Below, in pieces: positions 1 to 8,973 of a stretch of DNA of 29,414 nt. The notes under the pieces are model-generated. The model was given only the letters and a program-made list of their open reading frames with translations, ran no database searches and was not told where the DNA came from. The stretch is taken from contig JABYQR010000473.1 in the NCBI GenBank assembly GCA_022592445.1, positions 1 to 29,414 on the forward strand, given 5' to 3'. How positions within the stretch are numbered: the stretch's first letter is position 1; each line of letters opens with the position of its first letter. This DNA comes from Cytidiella melzeri. Its lineage: Eukaryota > Basidiomycota > Agaricomycetes > Polyporales > Irpicaceae. A program made the position numbers and the translations under genes.

Positions 1-1223
1 TATTATGCTCAGCTCGCCTTGCATGCCGCAGCTGGGGATCGGAGCTCCCGTGCTCAGTGACGCTGTACTTGGCGACCAGATCTGCGCCTCACCGCGCAAC
101 TGCGCAAAGAATCACGTCGTGCGTCGTTCCTGCTGCAGCACCAAGAACTCTGTCCAAATAATGTGTTACTTACAACCCGTTAGTAGATATCTCGAGGACT
201 AGACCTAGCGGGACAGTATGCTTTGCCTTCGTAGTTTCCAGGACTTGTTACGTGACTCCCTGTGTTCCCGACAGCATCGGCCTCACTCGTCGCATCACTT
301 GCAATCACCAGTGTGGCCGAATCGGAAACCTGCTTTGGCTGCATAGACAATGAGGTCGTGCGTTCGTGACGAGGAGTCGACAAACTACCTCTTTGGCAGA
401 TCGGGGTCAGCTATCCGTGCATGATCAGTACGCCGACCTGACTAGTTTCAAGTTTCATGCATCAGTTCCGACTCTAAGAACATGTATACCGGAGGAGGGC
501 GTTTGGCTTACCATCAGACAAAACGGGCTCTCGTGAGTACAGTTTATATTATTGTATACTAAGTGTCACTCGTTAGGCAATACATGCTAAAAAGTCGTCT
601 ACATCGCGATCGTCAGCCACTGTAACCAGAACAACAAGATTTCCAGCCATGTACGTGAACGAAGAATCAAACCACGTTCGCGCAAGAGAATCCTTGTTGT
701 GCTTACGATACCACCTCCGGGCATGCTCTGGACTGTCGGCCGCTGACAGTTTTTTGACAACGCAGGTCTGCTCGAGAATATCCGATGAACACTGCCCCGT
801 GCAATTGGCGCCTTTCGGCTGGTGTAAGCGAGCGTCAGCATGCAAACCCTATCCTCCGGTGGCACGCAACGCCAATTCTTGTGCAAAAAAACTTCGAAGC
901 CCCGAGACCGTACTCACCTGGTCAGCAGTAGATACTGACTCGGAAATTCCAGGAGGCGCAGTGACGATTCACGAGCACCGTTTCACGCCGGTGTCATATT
1001 TTACGCTGTCAAAAATTGCTGGTACTGTCCAATCCAACATGCCGAGAACGACTAACGATTTATTTGGCTATAAAGGCAGCTACGGTTAGATGGCGGAAGC
1101 TCAGCCCCCCATTCTTTTCTCCTTTAAAGCCTCAGCACTCATACACATTACAGTTCCCATTTAATCCACTTCTAGCCACACACATCTTCCACACATATTC
1201 AACTCTTCGTTCAATCTCGACTA
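1..1223. other. Region upstream of oxidase copy 1, no gene recognised
   Basis: I see no conserved protein here. The longest open frame (649-1089, +) has unstructured composition, no recognisable motif and frames of similar quality on the opposite strand, so I treat it as chance. The last 150 bases hold a TATAAA at 1069-1074 and a C/T-rich, A-poor leader directly before the ATG at 1224, typical of a fungal promoter and 5' UTR. Confidence 0.5.
1069..1074 (+). promoter_or_regulatory. TATA box of oxidase copy 1
   Basis: TATAAA inside ctataaagg, 150 nt before the ATG at 1224. Position and strand suit the core promoter of the oxidase gene. No mapped transcription start is available to confirm it. 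Confidence 0.4.
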
Positions 1224-2738
1224 ATGGCTTCCACCACTTGTGCATCCTCTGCTATCTACCTCGCCAAACAGAACGGCGAACTAGTTCTCCAACAAGGCAA
1301 GAACCCTAACATACTGAAACACGCCAACGAACGCATCCTCGTTGTAGGCGGTGGCGTTACAGGGTTTACAGTCAGAACCTCATTCACTTGATCATGTCCT
1401 TTACTTATGTTGCTTGTGTAGAACGCTTGGGCCCTGCTGGACGCTGGCTACTCAGTCACTGTCGTTTCAGACCGGTGGGCTTCCTTGGAAAACCGGATCA
1501 CGTCTCAGATCGCAGGTGCTCTGTAAGTGTACGCTAACTCTGGAATAAGGAGTGCGAGAAAACTCACCAACACTCCCCGAACGATAGATGGGAATGGCCT
1601 CCTGCCGTCTGCGGCAGACACACCGACGTCATTTCGCTGCGCCTCTCAAAGACTTGGTGTCAAACTTCGTATCGGGCTTTCCAACACCTCCAAGAAGTCC
1701 TGCCGGCCGACGGAGAGTCGGGCCATGGTATCCGTCTTCGCACAGCCAACTTCTTCTTCGACAAGCCAATCGAACAGAATGTGGAAGAATACGAGAAGAT
1801 GGCGGAAATTGAGGCAGCTAAGGTTCGTGATCGGAACGTGTCTCAAGCTCAATATTATTATTGCTGACATTGTCATGCACAGATTCCTGGGTTTGAGCGC
1901 GACTCTCGCTTGGCTACCAAACACGCCGTCAGCCAAGAGGCCGGCGTCGTAGATGCCTACAAGCACATTTCTCCTGTTATCGACACCGACGCCTACATGA
2001 TGTGGCTCCGTGATCTAGTAGTCGCCAAGGGCGGCAAGCTAGTCACTCAGCGGATCTCTGGTGATTTGCTCGAACACGAGGATGAGCTTCTTCGTGCATT
2101 CGACGCCCAGTACATCATCAACGCGACGGGCCTCGGGTCGTTTGAGGCAGCTGCCGACAAGACCGTCTACCCTCTACGAGGAGCGCTGATTCGAGTGGTG
2201 AATGATGGGAAACGATTCCCCAAGGTCACAGAGGCGCTTGTGGTTGCTAACGATTACGCCAAGCGGGACGACGACGGAGGTATTGTCTTCATTGTCCCAA
2301 GAAACGACCAGACTCTCATTCTTGGCGGTGAGTCTCTCGGACAATGTGTCTACGTCTTGCAGTTCTCATCGATCTCTAGGTATTGCCCAAGCGAACGAGG
2401 GGCAGCTCGACCTTACCCTGGACAGCCCTGAGATGCGTCGCATGCGCCTCCGGTGCAACAAATTTGTTCCTGGTCTCGCGAACGCGGAGCTGGACCCGCA
2501 CTCACCCATCGTACAGGGCCTCCGGCCCGTCCGTGGCGAGAACGTCCGAGTCGAGCGGGAGTTGCGCAAGAAGGCGGATGGCTCTCTAAGTCGCATTGTT
2601 CACTCGTACGGACAAGGTGGCTCTGGATTTACGCTTTCCTTTGGTTGCGCGGGAGATGTGCTGGCTTTGGTAGAGGAAGCAAAGGCAGGCATCGCCCCTA
2701 CCCCTATCAAGTCTGAACGCGCTGTTGTAGCTATCTAA
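1224..2738 (+). CDS. FAD-dependent oxidoreductase, D-amino-acid oxidase family (copy 1)
   Basis: Five exons: 1224-1370, 1422-1522, 1588-1822, 1883-2327, 2380-2738, giving 428 aa. The spliced frame has a Rossmann FAD motif (VVGGGVTG, residues 40-47), a long middle region, and the two C-terminal signatures of D-amino-acid oxidases: GLRPVRGENVRVERE, whose Arg is the expected substrate-carboxylate ligand, and HSYGQGGSGFTLSFGCAGD, which binds FAD. The family oxidises D-amino acids to 2-oxo acids, ammonia and H2O2. The C terminus (AVVAI) lacks a peroxisomal PTS1, so a cytosolic site is likelier. The region matching the family's active-site tyrosines reads GGIVFIVP, with Phe where Tyr is usual, so the substrate may not be a standard D-amino acid. 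Exon boundaries are backed by the paralog at 11297, whose first four exons have the same lengths. The first donor is a weak GTCAGA. Family assignment is firm; substrate is unknown. Confidence 0.85.
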
Positions 2739-2911
2739 GATGATTTTGAAGTTTTGGACTCATGGACATAGTATAACACTCGCTCAACAATGGACAATGG
2801 TATCTAATTTTGTATATTTATTACACTACCGTTATTTTTCTTAGTCACCCTCTAAACCTATCATCAATTTGATCCGAACATTTCACGGCGCCTTTGAAAT
2901 TTCCTAGGCTT

Positions 2912-2924
2912 GACTGCAACCACC
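2912..2924 (+). repeat. LINE target-site duplication, left copy
   Basis: GACTGCAACCACC lies immediately before the LINE 5' UTR and recurs at 8961-8973 directly after the poly(A). After one mismatch (G versus A) the next two bases also agree, so the duplication may be 13-16 bp. This is what target-primed reverse transcription leaves. Confidence 0.85.
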
Positions 2925-3117
2925 GCCGCTTCTTGAACCCGTACCACCACCACTAAGAAAATTCCCACGCTTAAGCATAACGCCTTCCTCGCCACCATTC
3001 CCCTTTCCTCTCCCCTTTAATCGCTCGAGTTCCTCTTTAAATACTTCAATATCATCTACTCTTCTCGTATTCGCGTTATTAGACATCTCCTTAAAGCCCC
3101 GACCCCATTAATTCATC

Positions 3118-4947
3118 ATGTCTGGTGTTTCTCCGGACGCAGACATGACCTTACCCCCGTCCCAGCAGTCGCTGGATTATATGACTCCGCCGATCCCAAC
3201 GCACCAAGCTGAGTTTAATCAGTCAACGCCCTCGGAGGCTCCTGGTGCGCCTTATTATAACCACCCCCAGAGCACCCCGGTCAACTTCATCCCTCAGCCC
3301 CCGCAGCCCGCCGCCACCATCGATCCGCAAACCATCGAGGAGGATGCCGATCTATGGGGGGATGACGTCCCTCCAGACACCCCCTGCGGTGCCCACCTCC
3401 CGTATGATAGCGAAGACCAGATCAGTGAATCCCTTCCGGTCTTCGCTGCCACCCTTTCCACTCTCGCAGCCTTCCTCACCGAACCGGCGGTCATGCACCG
3501 CATACGAGAGCTTGCACGTCACACCAAAGCTTTCGACAACACCATCTCACCCATCTTCAACAACTTACGCGGCCTCGTCAACACGTGGAACAACACAGTG
3601 GACGCGGAACTCGCCATCCAGCGTAACGTATCCGCTCCTGTTCCTCGCGCAGCACCACACACAGCCCCAGCGACCTCTCTCGCTCAGCCAGCCCCTCAAA
3701 CAGTGCGTCCGACGCACGCGTTGGGCACCACTCAGAGGCCCTTCCGAGTCGGAGGCAATCCGACCCACCTCACAGTCCAATCCACCCTCCCGTTCGCTGC
3801 TGGCTCGAAACCGCCTCCCATTCCCGTGGCCAATCGACCAGCCCCAACCTACGCGCAGGCCCTCAAATCGCGGCCGGCCAACACCTTGCTGAACATCACC
3901 TCCGCCCTCGCCACTGCCTTACCTGACGCCCCAGCTGAGGCTGTACTCTCCATGGCCACAAGGATGATCCCCACACCGAACAACCGAGCTGTCCCTAGAC
4001 ATGCTCCCCGGAACGCTTCCAAAGTCATCACGGTAAAGCCGTCCAGCGGCAATGTCGTGGTATCTGACATTCCTAATGATCAACAGCTCCTCAGCGCCTT
4101 CTCGCTAGAGTACGAGGAGGCTAAAATCGACAAACGCGTTCCACAGGACGCACCTGACATCCTCTTTGTGCGATGGCTTAACAACGCACTGCACCTTCAG
4201 TTCCGATCCTCGCCAGGCGATGGCACGGAGGCGGTCATCGAATCCTTCTGGAGAAAGTGCAGGGGCCTGAGCACCGCCATCCCAACCTGCTCGAAGTTCC
4301 GTTTCCGCAACGGTGTGCTCTACCGTCGCGTTCCTTTTTCTGACCCGTATTCTGCCACGTCTGACGAGTCTATCCAACAGATTAAACAAGCCTTGCTGAG
4401 TCAATACGCGTGGGAAGGGGTCACTATGGTTGGCAACCCGCGCGTCCAAATTTCCGAAGGCTCCTCCTTCGGCACCGTGTTCGTAGACTTCTACGACAGC
4501 TCCACATCTCGTTGCATGCGTCAGATCATGCGACAAATTGTGTACCTCAATGGTGGCACATGCCGAGCCGTGCAGGCTCACAATTTCCGGCCTGCAACCC
4601 CCCGATGCGCTGTGTGTCAACGCTGGGGACACCCCGCAGACATCTGTCGCTCGCAAGTGGTAAGGTGCCCTGTGTGCACGCTGCCGCACGACGAACGTGA
4701 TCACAAACGTCTAGCTCCTCTTGCTGACATCAAATGTTTCAACTGTGGTGAGGCACATCGCTCAGACTCCCCTGACTGTTCATTCTTCCAGCACCGCCGC
4801 GACCGGGAATGGACTCAGACACACCAGCCAGCTTCACAAGCTGTGCGCAGAACGCCCCACTCAGATTTCCGACAGGTCACTCGACCTAGTCGAAGCACGC
4901 GCGTTGGCATGGGACGACAACCCCACGGCCCCGTTAGAGCACTCTAG
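3118..4947 (+). CDS. LINE ORF1 nucleic-acid-binding protein
   Basis: 609 aa from the first ATG after the element's 5' UTR. The N-terminal 250 residues are rich in Pro, Thr, Ser and Ala and probably disordered. Residues about 300-490 look folded but match nothing I can name. Residues about 495-556 carry zinc-knuckle-type clusters: CAVCQRWGHPADIC, CPVCTLPHDERDH and CFNCGEAHRSDSPDC. ORF1 proteins of this clade bind element RNA and form the ribonucleoprotein used in retrotransposition. The stop TAG (4945-4947) is 5 nt before the ORF2 ATG, so ORF2 could be made by reinitiation. The frame is undamaged. Confidence 0.85.
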   Translation: MSGVSPDADMTLPPSQQSLDYMTPPIPTHQAEFNQSTPSEAPGAPYYNHPQSTPVNFIPQPPQPAATIDPQTIEEDADLWGDDVPPDTPCGAHLPYDSEDQISESLPVFAATLSTLAAFLTEPAVMHRIRELARHTKAFDNTISPIFNNLRGLVNTWNNTVDAELAIQRNVSAPVPRAAPHTAPATSLAQPAPQTVRPTHALGTTQRPFRVGGNPTHLTVQSTLPFAAGSKPPPIPVANRPAPTYAQALKSRPANTLLNITSALATALPDAPAEAVLSMATRMIPTPNNRAVPRHAPRNASKVITVKPSSGNVVVSDIPNDQQLLSAFSLEYEEAKIDKRVPQDAPDILFVRWLNNALHLQFRSSPGDGTEAVIESFWRKCRGLSTAIPTCSKFRFRNGVLYRRVPFSDPYSATSDESIQQIKQALLSQYAWEGVTMVGNPRVQISEGSSFGTVFVDFYDSSTSRCMRQIMRQIVYLNGGTCRAVQAHNFRPATPRCAVCQRWGHPADICRSQVVRCPVCTLPHDERDHKRLAPLADIKCFNCGEAHRSDSPDCSFFQHRRDREWTQTHQPASQAVRRTPHSDFRQVTRPSRSTRVGMGRQPHGPVRAL

Positions 4948-4952
4948 ACCCA

Positions 4953-7900
4953 ATGACTGATTCGAGCCACAGCGTTTTCCGGGTAATCTCTTTTAATGCT
5001 AACCATACAGCCACTAATACTGCAGCTGTGCTACAACACTTTGCCCAAGCGGACGCCATCTTCATCCAGGAACCTGCGTATGCTGTTCTCAAACACACTC
5101 CCTCCACCACGAACCCCCACGGCGATGAGTTCTTCGGAACCCAAGCGCAATCGAGAGACTGGATTCTTCTCGAGGTGGGAGATATTCGACAAGCACGAGT
5201 AGCGTGCTACGTCAACCGTAGGTGGGCGGGCTCCAACCCGCGGACCCGCCACGACATCATTTCGCATCCTCATCTCTTATGTTTCTCCATTTTCTTTCAA
5301 AATACTGAACGCTTCTTTTTGAACGTGTACAGCCACCCAGACACACACGAGGCCACTCACGCACTGCTGGCTGCGCAACATCTCCCGCCCTTCACTCTTG
5401 TCGCAGGCCACTTCAACCTCCATCACATGCTTTGGGAGTCAGGCCGCCGCGACGATCGACACGCGCAAGACGTCATTGACTTCATGCCAGACATTAACGT
5501 CTCGCTGCTGAACTCTCTGGATGTGTACACTCACTTCCCTCACTGTCGCGGATTTTCGCCATCCGTCATCGATCTCGCATGGATTGACTCGACGCTCATG
5601 GACCATCCTCTCACCACCCTCACGGTGGACACTGACATGCGCATGGGGTCAGACCATGCAGTCCTGACCATCGACATTCCCACCACGCCGGAATATGTCG
5701 CACTCCCGCGCATCGCACCTAATTCCGAGGCAGAAACGGAATTCATGCTGGACATCATTGATGCCGCCCGCATGCGTATTCACGACTCTATTTCCTCTGC
5801 TCAAGATTTTGAACGTTCGCTAAACACTTTCTTTGATTCTGTGCAGGAAGCGTTCAATCGTCATGCGTCAATTCCACGCATCACCAGCCACTCCAAACCG
5901 TGGTGGAACGAGGAGTGCCGGGAAGCCCTCAGGAGGTTCCGGCTCACCAACCAGCAAGAAGATCGGTGGGCCTTCTTCCGCGCGGTGCGCAAGGCCAAGA
6001 GGCTGCACTTCGACAACATCATCCAAGACATGGCAGCCAAAAAGCGAGTCTGGGACCTCACGTCCTGGTCCAAACCACGCCCGGTATCAACTGCATCTCA
6101 CATCAAGGGCATTGACGGGACCACCCTAGGCTCCTTCGATGATTTCGTCAGGGGCTGCGCCGGGCAGTTTTACTCGGCACAGGACCGACCAGTCGACCTC
6201 TCCATCGTTGAGGTCCTTGAACAGCGCGACGAGAGGGCTTTTCCGCCCTTCTCTCGACAAGAGCTGAGGGAGAGCCTTGCATCGACATCATCCCGATCCG
6301 CACCGGGTCCAGACCACCTCACTTGGTCAATGATCAAGTCCCTTGTTGCTGATCGCGAAATCGAGACGTACTTTCTTTCCATCTTTAACGCATGCGTGAC
6401 TAACAGCTTTTGGCCCCCGCAGTTCAAGTCTTCGGTGACCATTGTCATCCCGAAGCCTAAAAAAACTGATTACTCAGTTTTAAAGGCATATAGGCCTATC
6501 GTCCTCCTCAGTTGCTTAGGCAAGCTGGCGGAGAAGTTGATTGCTAACCGTATGCAGTACGACTGCACACGGTACCAGCTGTTACACCCCTCCCAGTGTG
6601 GGGGTGTACGTCTCCATTCCACGGACGACGCTGGTCTCCTCCTTGTCCACCACTTACGAGCGGCGCGTGCAGCGGGTCTCCATACCTCCTGTCTCGCAAT
6701 GGACATAGCCCAATTTTTTCCCTCTATCAACCACCACTTGCTGGTGGCCATCCTACGACGCCTTGGGTTCCACTCCTCCCTATGCCTTCTCATCGCCAAC
6801 TACCTCTCGAACCGCACCACTCAGTTCCGGTGGGCCGAACGACTCTCCGATCAGGTCAGCTGCACAGTCGGCGTGGGGCAGGGCTCATGCCTCTCCCCCA
6901 CCTTCTCAGCGCTGGCCATCACCCCCGCTCTCACCCTCATCTCCAAACTCCTTCCGCCTCCAGACCCCTCCTTGCGATCCCTCCTGCTGTTTTTTGTAGA
7001 CGACGGCACCCTCGCTCTCTCCTCGGATTCGCTAGGCACAAATGTTTTTATCCTCCGTCACCTATACCTCCGCATTGTCGAAATGTTCGCGCGCATTGGC
7101 ATCATCCTAGAACTTGACAAGCTCGAACTCGCTCATTTTCCTCGCCCCAAATACCATGGACCTCTACCCTCCCTCACCATCTCCATCGACAACTCCTCCA
7201 TCACGCTCACTCCCAAACTCATCTGGCGCTACCTCGGCTTCTTTTTCGACCCCCAACTCAACTTCCGTTACCACGTCCGCTTCTATGCCACCAAGGCCCT
7301 CAGCACCGTTCGCGGTTACCCCATGCTGGGTAACTCTAACCGAGGTCTCGCTCCGACGCAGAAGCGGCTCCTCTATATCTCATGCATTCGCCCCATCCTC
7401 ACCTACGGTTTCCGACTCTGGTTCAACCCACGCAAACCACAAAAATCCCTCATCTCTTCTCTCTCCCAAGCTCAATCCGCCGCAGCAAGGTGGATCCTGG
7501 GGGCGTTCCGCACGTCCCCTGTTGGCGGGATGGAAATCCTCGCAGGGCTCCTTCCAATACGCCTCCACCTCCGCAAACTTTTCGATACCTCTGTCCTCCG
7601 CACACAGTGTCTCCCGGCCAGTCACCTTGTCACAATCACGGCCACTCCTGATGCCGTTCGCAACTCATCCCACTCCATCGGATTTCCCGTCCACAACATC
7701 CTCCCACGCTCCTCTCTCCCTCTCCAGATCCATCACCAATCATCCACGCCCAATCTCGAGCCCATCAGCCATTCACACCCCGAATTACAGCCCGGAAAGA
7801 GAATACTAGATTTATTTTCTTCGCGCGTTTCATTCATTATCTCACATCCTAAGAAGTCCTCAGACGAATTTCAACTTTGGTTAGAACGCAAGCGCAAATT

Positions 7901-8801
7901 TATTAGTCAACTAGCTTCCTCCCCTTTGACCACCTTCGCTTTTTCTGATGGATCAGCTCGTACAGGAACTCCGGACGTCGCTGCCGCCGCATACCGATTG
8001 TACATTGGACGCGCCCTCGTTGCATCGAAAGCCTTCACTTACTCAGAAGCCACGTCGTTTGACGCTGAGATCCTCGCACTCGCCGCGTGCATCGCCCGTG
8101 GCATTAATATCACCACCACGGACCTTCACATTTTCTGCGACAGCGAATCCGCCATCTCTACTCTCCTCAGGGTGGAACCACACTCGGCCCAAGCCATATC
8201 CATCAGTACCTCCACTCGCCTCCGTGCCTGGTTCTCCCAAAACCCCGCAGCGCACCTCCACATCCACTGGTGCCCAGGCCATGTGGGTATCGAACAAAAC
8301 GAGCTCGTCGACCAGCAAGCCCGCGAGGCGCTGGAAACGCCCAATCCTATCCCATTCACTTCGATTGCATGGACCAGAAAGACGGCCAAGATGCGGGCTA
8401 TTCACGCGTGGGCGAACATGTGCAAACATCCGGCATATAGAGGCCACAACTTTTTACACGGACGACGCGCGATCGCCCCCACCACTCACAAGGGAGGAAA
8501 GTTCCTCACCCGTTTCACCACCAACAGCTTGGTCGCTCGAGCAGCCCGAGCAATACTGAATCACGCACCCACGGGGGAATACCGATCGCGGTTTTTCCCA
8601 AACGAAAACTCTCGATGCGACGAATGCAACGTCTTTCACTCGCGCGCACACATCCTGAACCAGTGTACGCGGTACTACCGGCCACGGCGCAACTTCCTGG
8701 AGTTCTTGAAGAACTCTGCTGATCCCGACCCTGCGCTTTATTCTTTTCTTCTTGATAACCCTCTAGCGTTTACATTCGAACACGCTCCCACTAATAATTA
8801 G
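4953..8801 (+). CDS. LINE ORF2: endonuclease, reverse transcriptase, RNase H
   Basis: 1282 aa. An exonuclease-endonuclease-phosphatase domain fills about residues 10-240: SFNANH near 13-18, catalytic Glu in IQEPAY at 40, NVYSHP, and SDH at 233-235. The usual GDFN motif reads GHFN at 152-155, so a catalytic Asp is replaced by His at 153. Reverse transcriptase follows with LAMDIAQFFPSINHH, VGVGQGSCLSP and the catalytic FVDD at 681-684. RNase H starts near residue 996 with FSDGSA (Asp 999), then SFDAE, CDSESA and HWCPGHVGIEQNELVD. Near the C terminus CDECNVFHSRAHILNQC is a CCHC-like motif typical of such LINEs. This protein nicks target DNA and copies element RNA in place. The frame is open throughout, but endonuclease activity of this copy is doubtful. 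Confidence 0.9.
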   Translation: MTDSSHSVFRVISFNANHTATNTAAVLQHFAQADAIFIQEPAYAVLKHTPSTTNPHGDEFFGTQAQSRDWILLEVGDIRQARVACYVNRRWAGSNPRTRHDIISHPHLLCFSIFFQNTERFFLNVYSHPDTHEATHALLAAQHLPPFTLVAGHFNLHHMLWESGRRDDRHAQDVIDFMPDINVSLLNSLDVYTHFPHCRGFSPSVIDLAWIDSTLMDHPLTTLTVDTDMRMGSDHAVLTIDIPTTPEYVALPRIAPNSEAETEFMLDIIDAARMRIHDSISSAQDFERSLNTFFDSVQEAFNRHASIPRITSHSKPWWNEECREALRRFRLTNQQEDRWAFFRAVRKAKRLHFDNIIQDMAAKKRVWDLTSWSKPRPVSTASHIKGIDGTTLGSFDDFVRGCAGQFYSAQDRPVDLSIVEVLEQRDERAFPPFSRQELRESLASTSSRSAPGPDHLTWSMIKSLVADREIETYFLSIFNACVTNSFWPPQFKSSVTIVIPKPKKTDYSVLKAYRPIVLLSCLGKLAEKLIANRMQYDCTRYQLLHPSQCGGVRLHSTDDAGLLLVHHLRAARAAGLHTSCLAMDIAQFFPSINHHLLVAILRRLGFHSSLCLLIANYLSNRTTQFRWAERLSDQVSCTVGVGQGSCLSPTFSALAITPALTLISKLLPPPDPSLRSLLLFFVDDGTLALSSDSLGTNVFILRHLYLRIVEMFARIGIILELDKLELAHFPRPKYHGPLPSLTISIDNSSITLTPKLIWRYLGFFFDPQLNFRYHVRFYATKALSTVRGYPMLGNSNRGLAPTQKRLLYISCIRPILTYGFRLWFNPRKPQKSLISSLSQAQSAAARWILGAFRTSPVGGMEILAGLLPIRLHLRKLFDTSVLRTQCLPASHLVTITATPDAVRNSSHSIGFPVHNILPRSSLPLQIHHQSSTPNLEPISHSHPELQPGKRILDLFSSRVSFIISHPKKSSDEFQLWLERKRKFISQLASSPLTTFAFSDGSARTGTPDVAAAAYRLYIGRALVASKAFTYSEATSFDAEILALAACIARGINITTTDLHIFCDSESAISTLLRVEPHSAQAISISTSTRLRAWFSQNPAAHLHIHWCPGHVGIEQNELVDQQAREALETPNPIPFTSIAWTRKTAKMRAIHAWANMCKHPAYRGHNFLHGRRAIAPTTHKGGKFLTRFTTNSLVARAARAILNHAPTGEYRSRFFPNENSRCDECNVFHSRAHILNQCTRYYRPRRNFLEFLKNSADPDPALYSFLLDNPLAFTFEHAPTNN

Positions 8802-8960
8802 AACTCCATAACGTGGTAGTGTACTTACTTTGCGCGTATCGCGCGTCTGGGCTTTAGAGTCTCCCCGTTACACGTAGAGTATCATGTGTATAGTTTTATG
8901 CGTTGTATCGTCCCTGGCTTCGCCGACGTCTAATAATAATGATTAAAAAAAAAAAAAAAA

Positions 8961-8973
8961 GACTGCAACCACC
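8961..8973 (+). repeat. LINE target-site duplication, right copy
   Basis: GACTGCAACCACC directly after the A tail, matching 2912-2924. Confidence 0.85.

Larger units (their letters stand above)
2925..8960 (+). mobile_element. Complete LINE retrotransposon (Tad1/I-like, with RNase H)
   Basis: About 6.0 kb. Order: 5' UTR (2925-3117), ORF1 with zinc knuckles, a 5-nt gap, ORF2 with apurinic-type endonuclease, reverse transcriptase, RNase H and a C-terminal zinc-binding motif, a short 3' UTR (8802-8944) and a 16-A tail (8945-8960). A 13-bp direct repeat flanks it. An RNase H domain after RT plus CCHC knuckles in ORF1 suits the I/Tad1 group common in filamentous fungi. It sits 186 bp past the stop of oxidase copy 1 and separates the two oxidase genes. 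Both ORFs are intact and the duplication copies are nearly identical, so the insertion is probably recent. The 5' end is inferred from the left duplication. Confidence 0.9.

Noticed and set aside
649..1089. 146-codon plus-strand frame upstream of oxidase copy 1
   Set aside because: No motif, overlapping frames on the other strand, and composition unlike the real genes here.
4105..4704. 199-codon antisense open frame in the LINE, and other long frames overlapping ORF1 and ORF2
   Set aside because: They are shadows of strongly biased C/T-rich LINE coding sequence and have no domain character.
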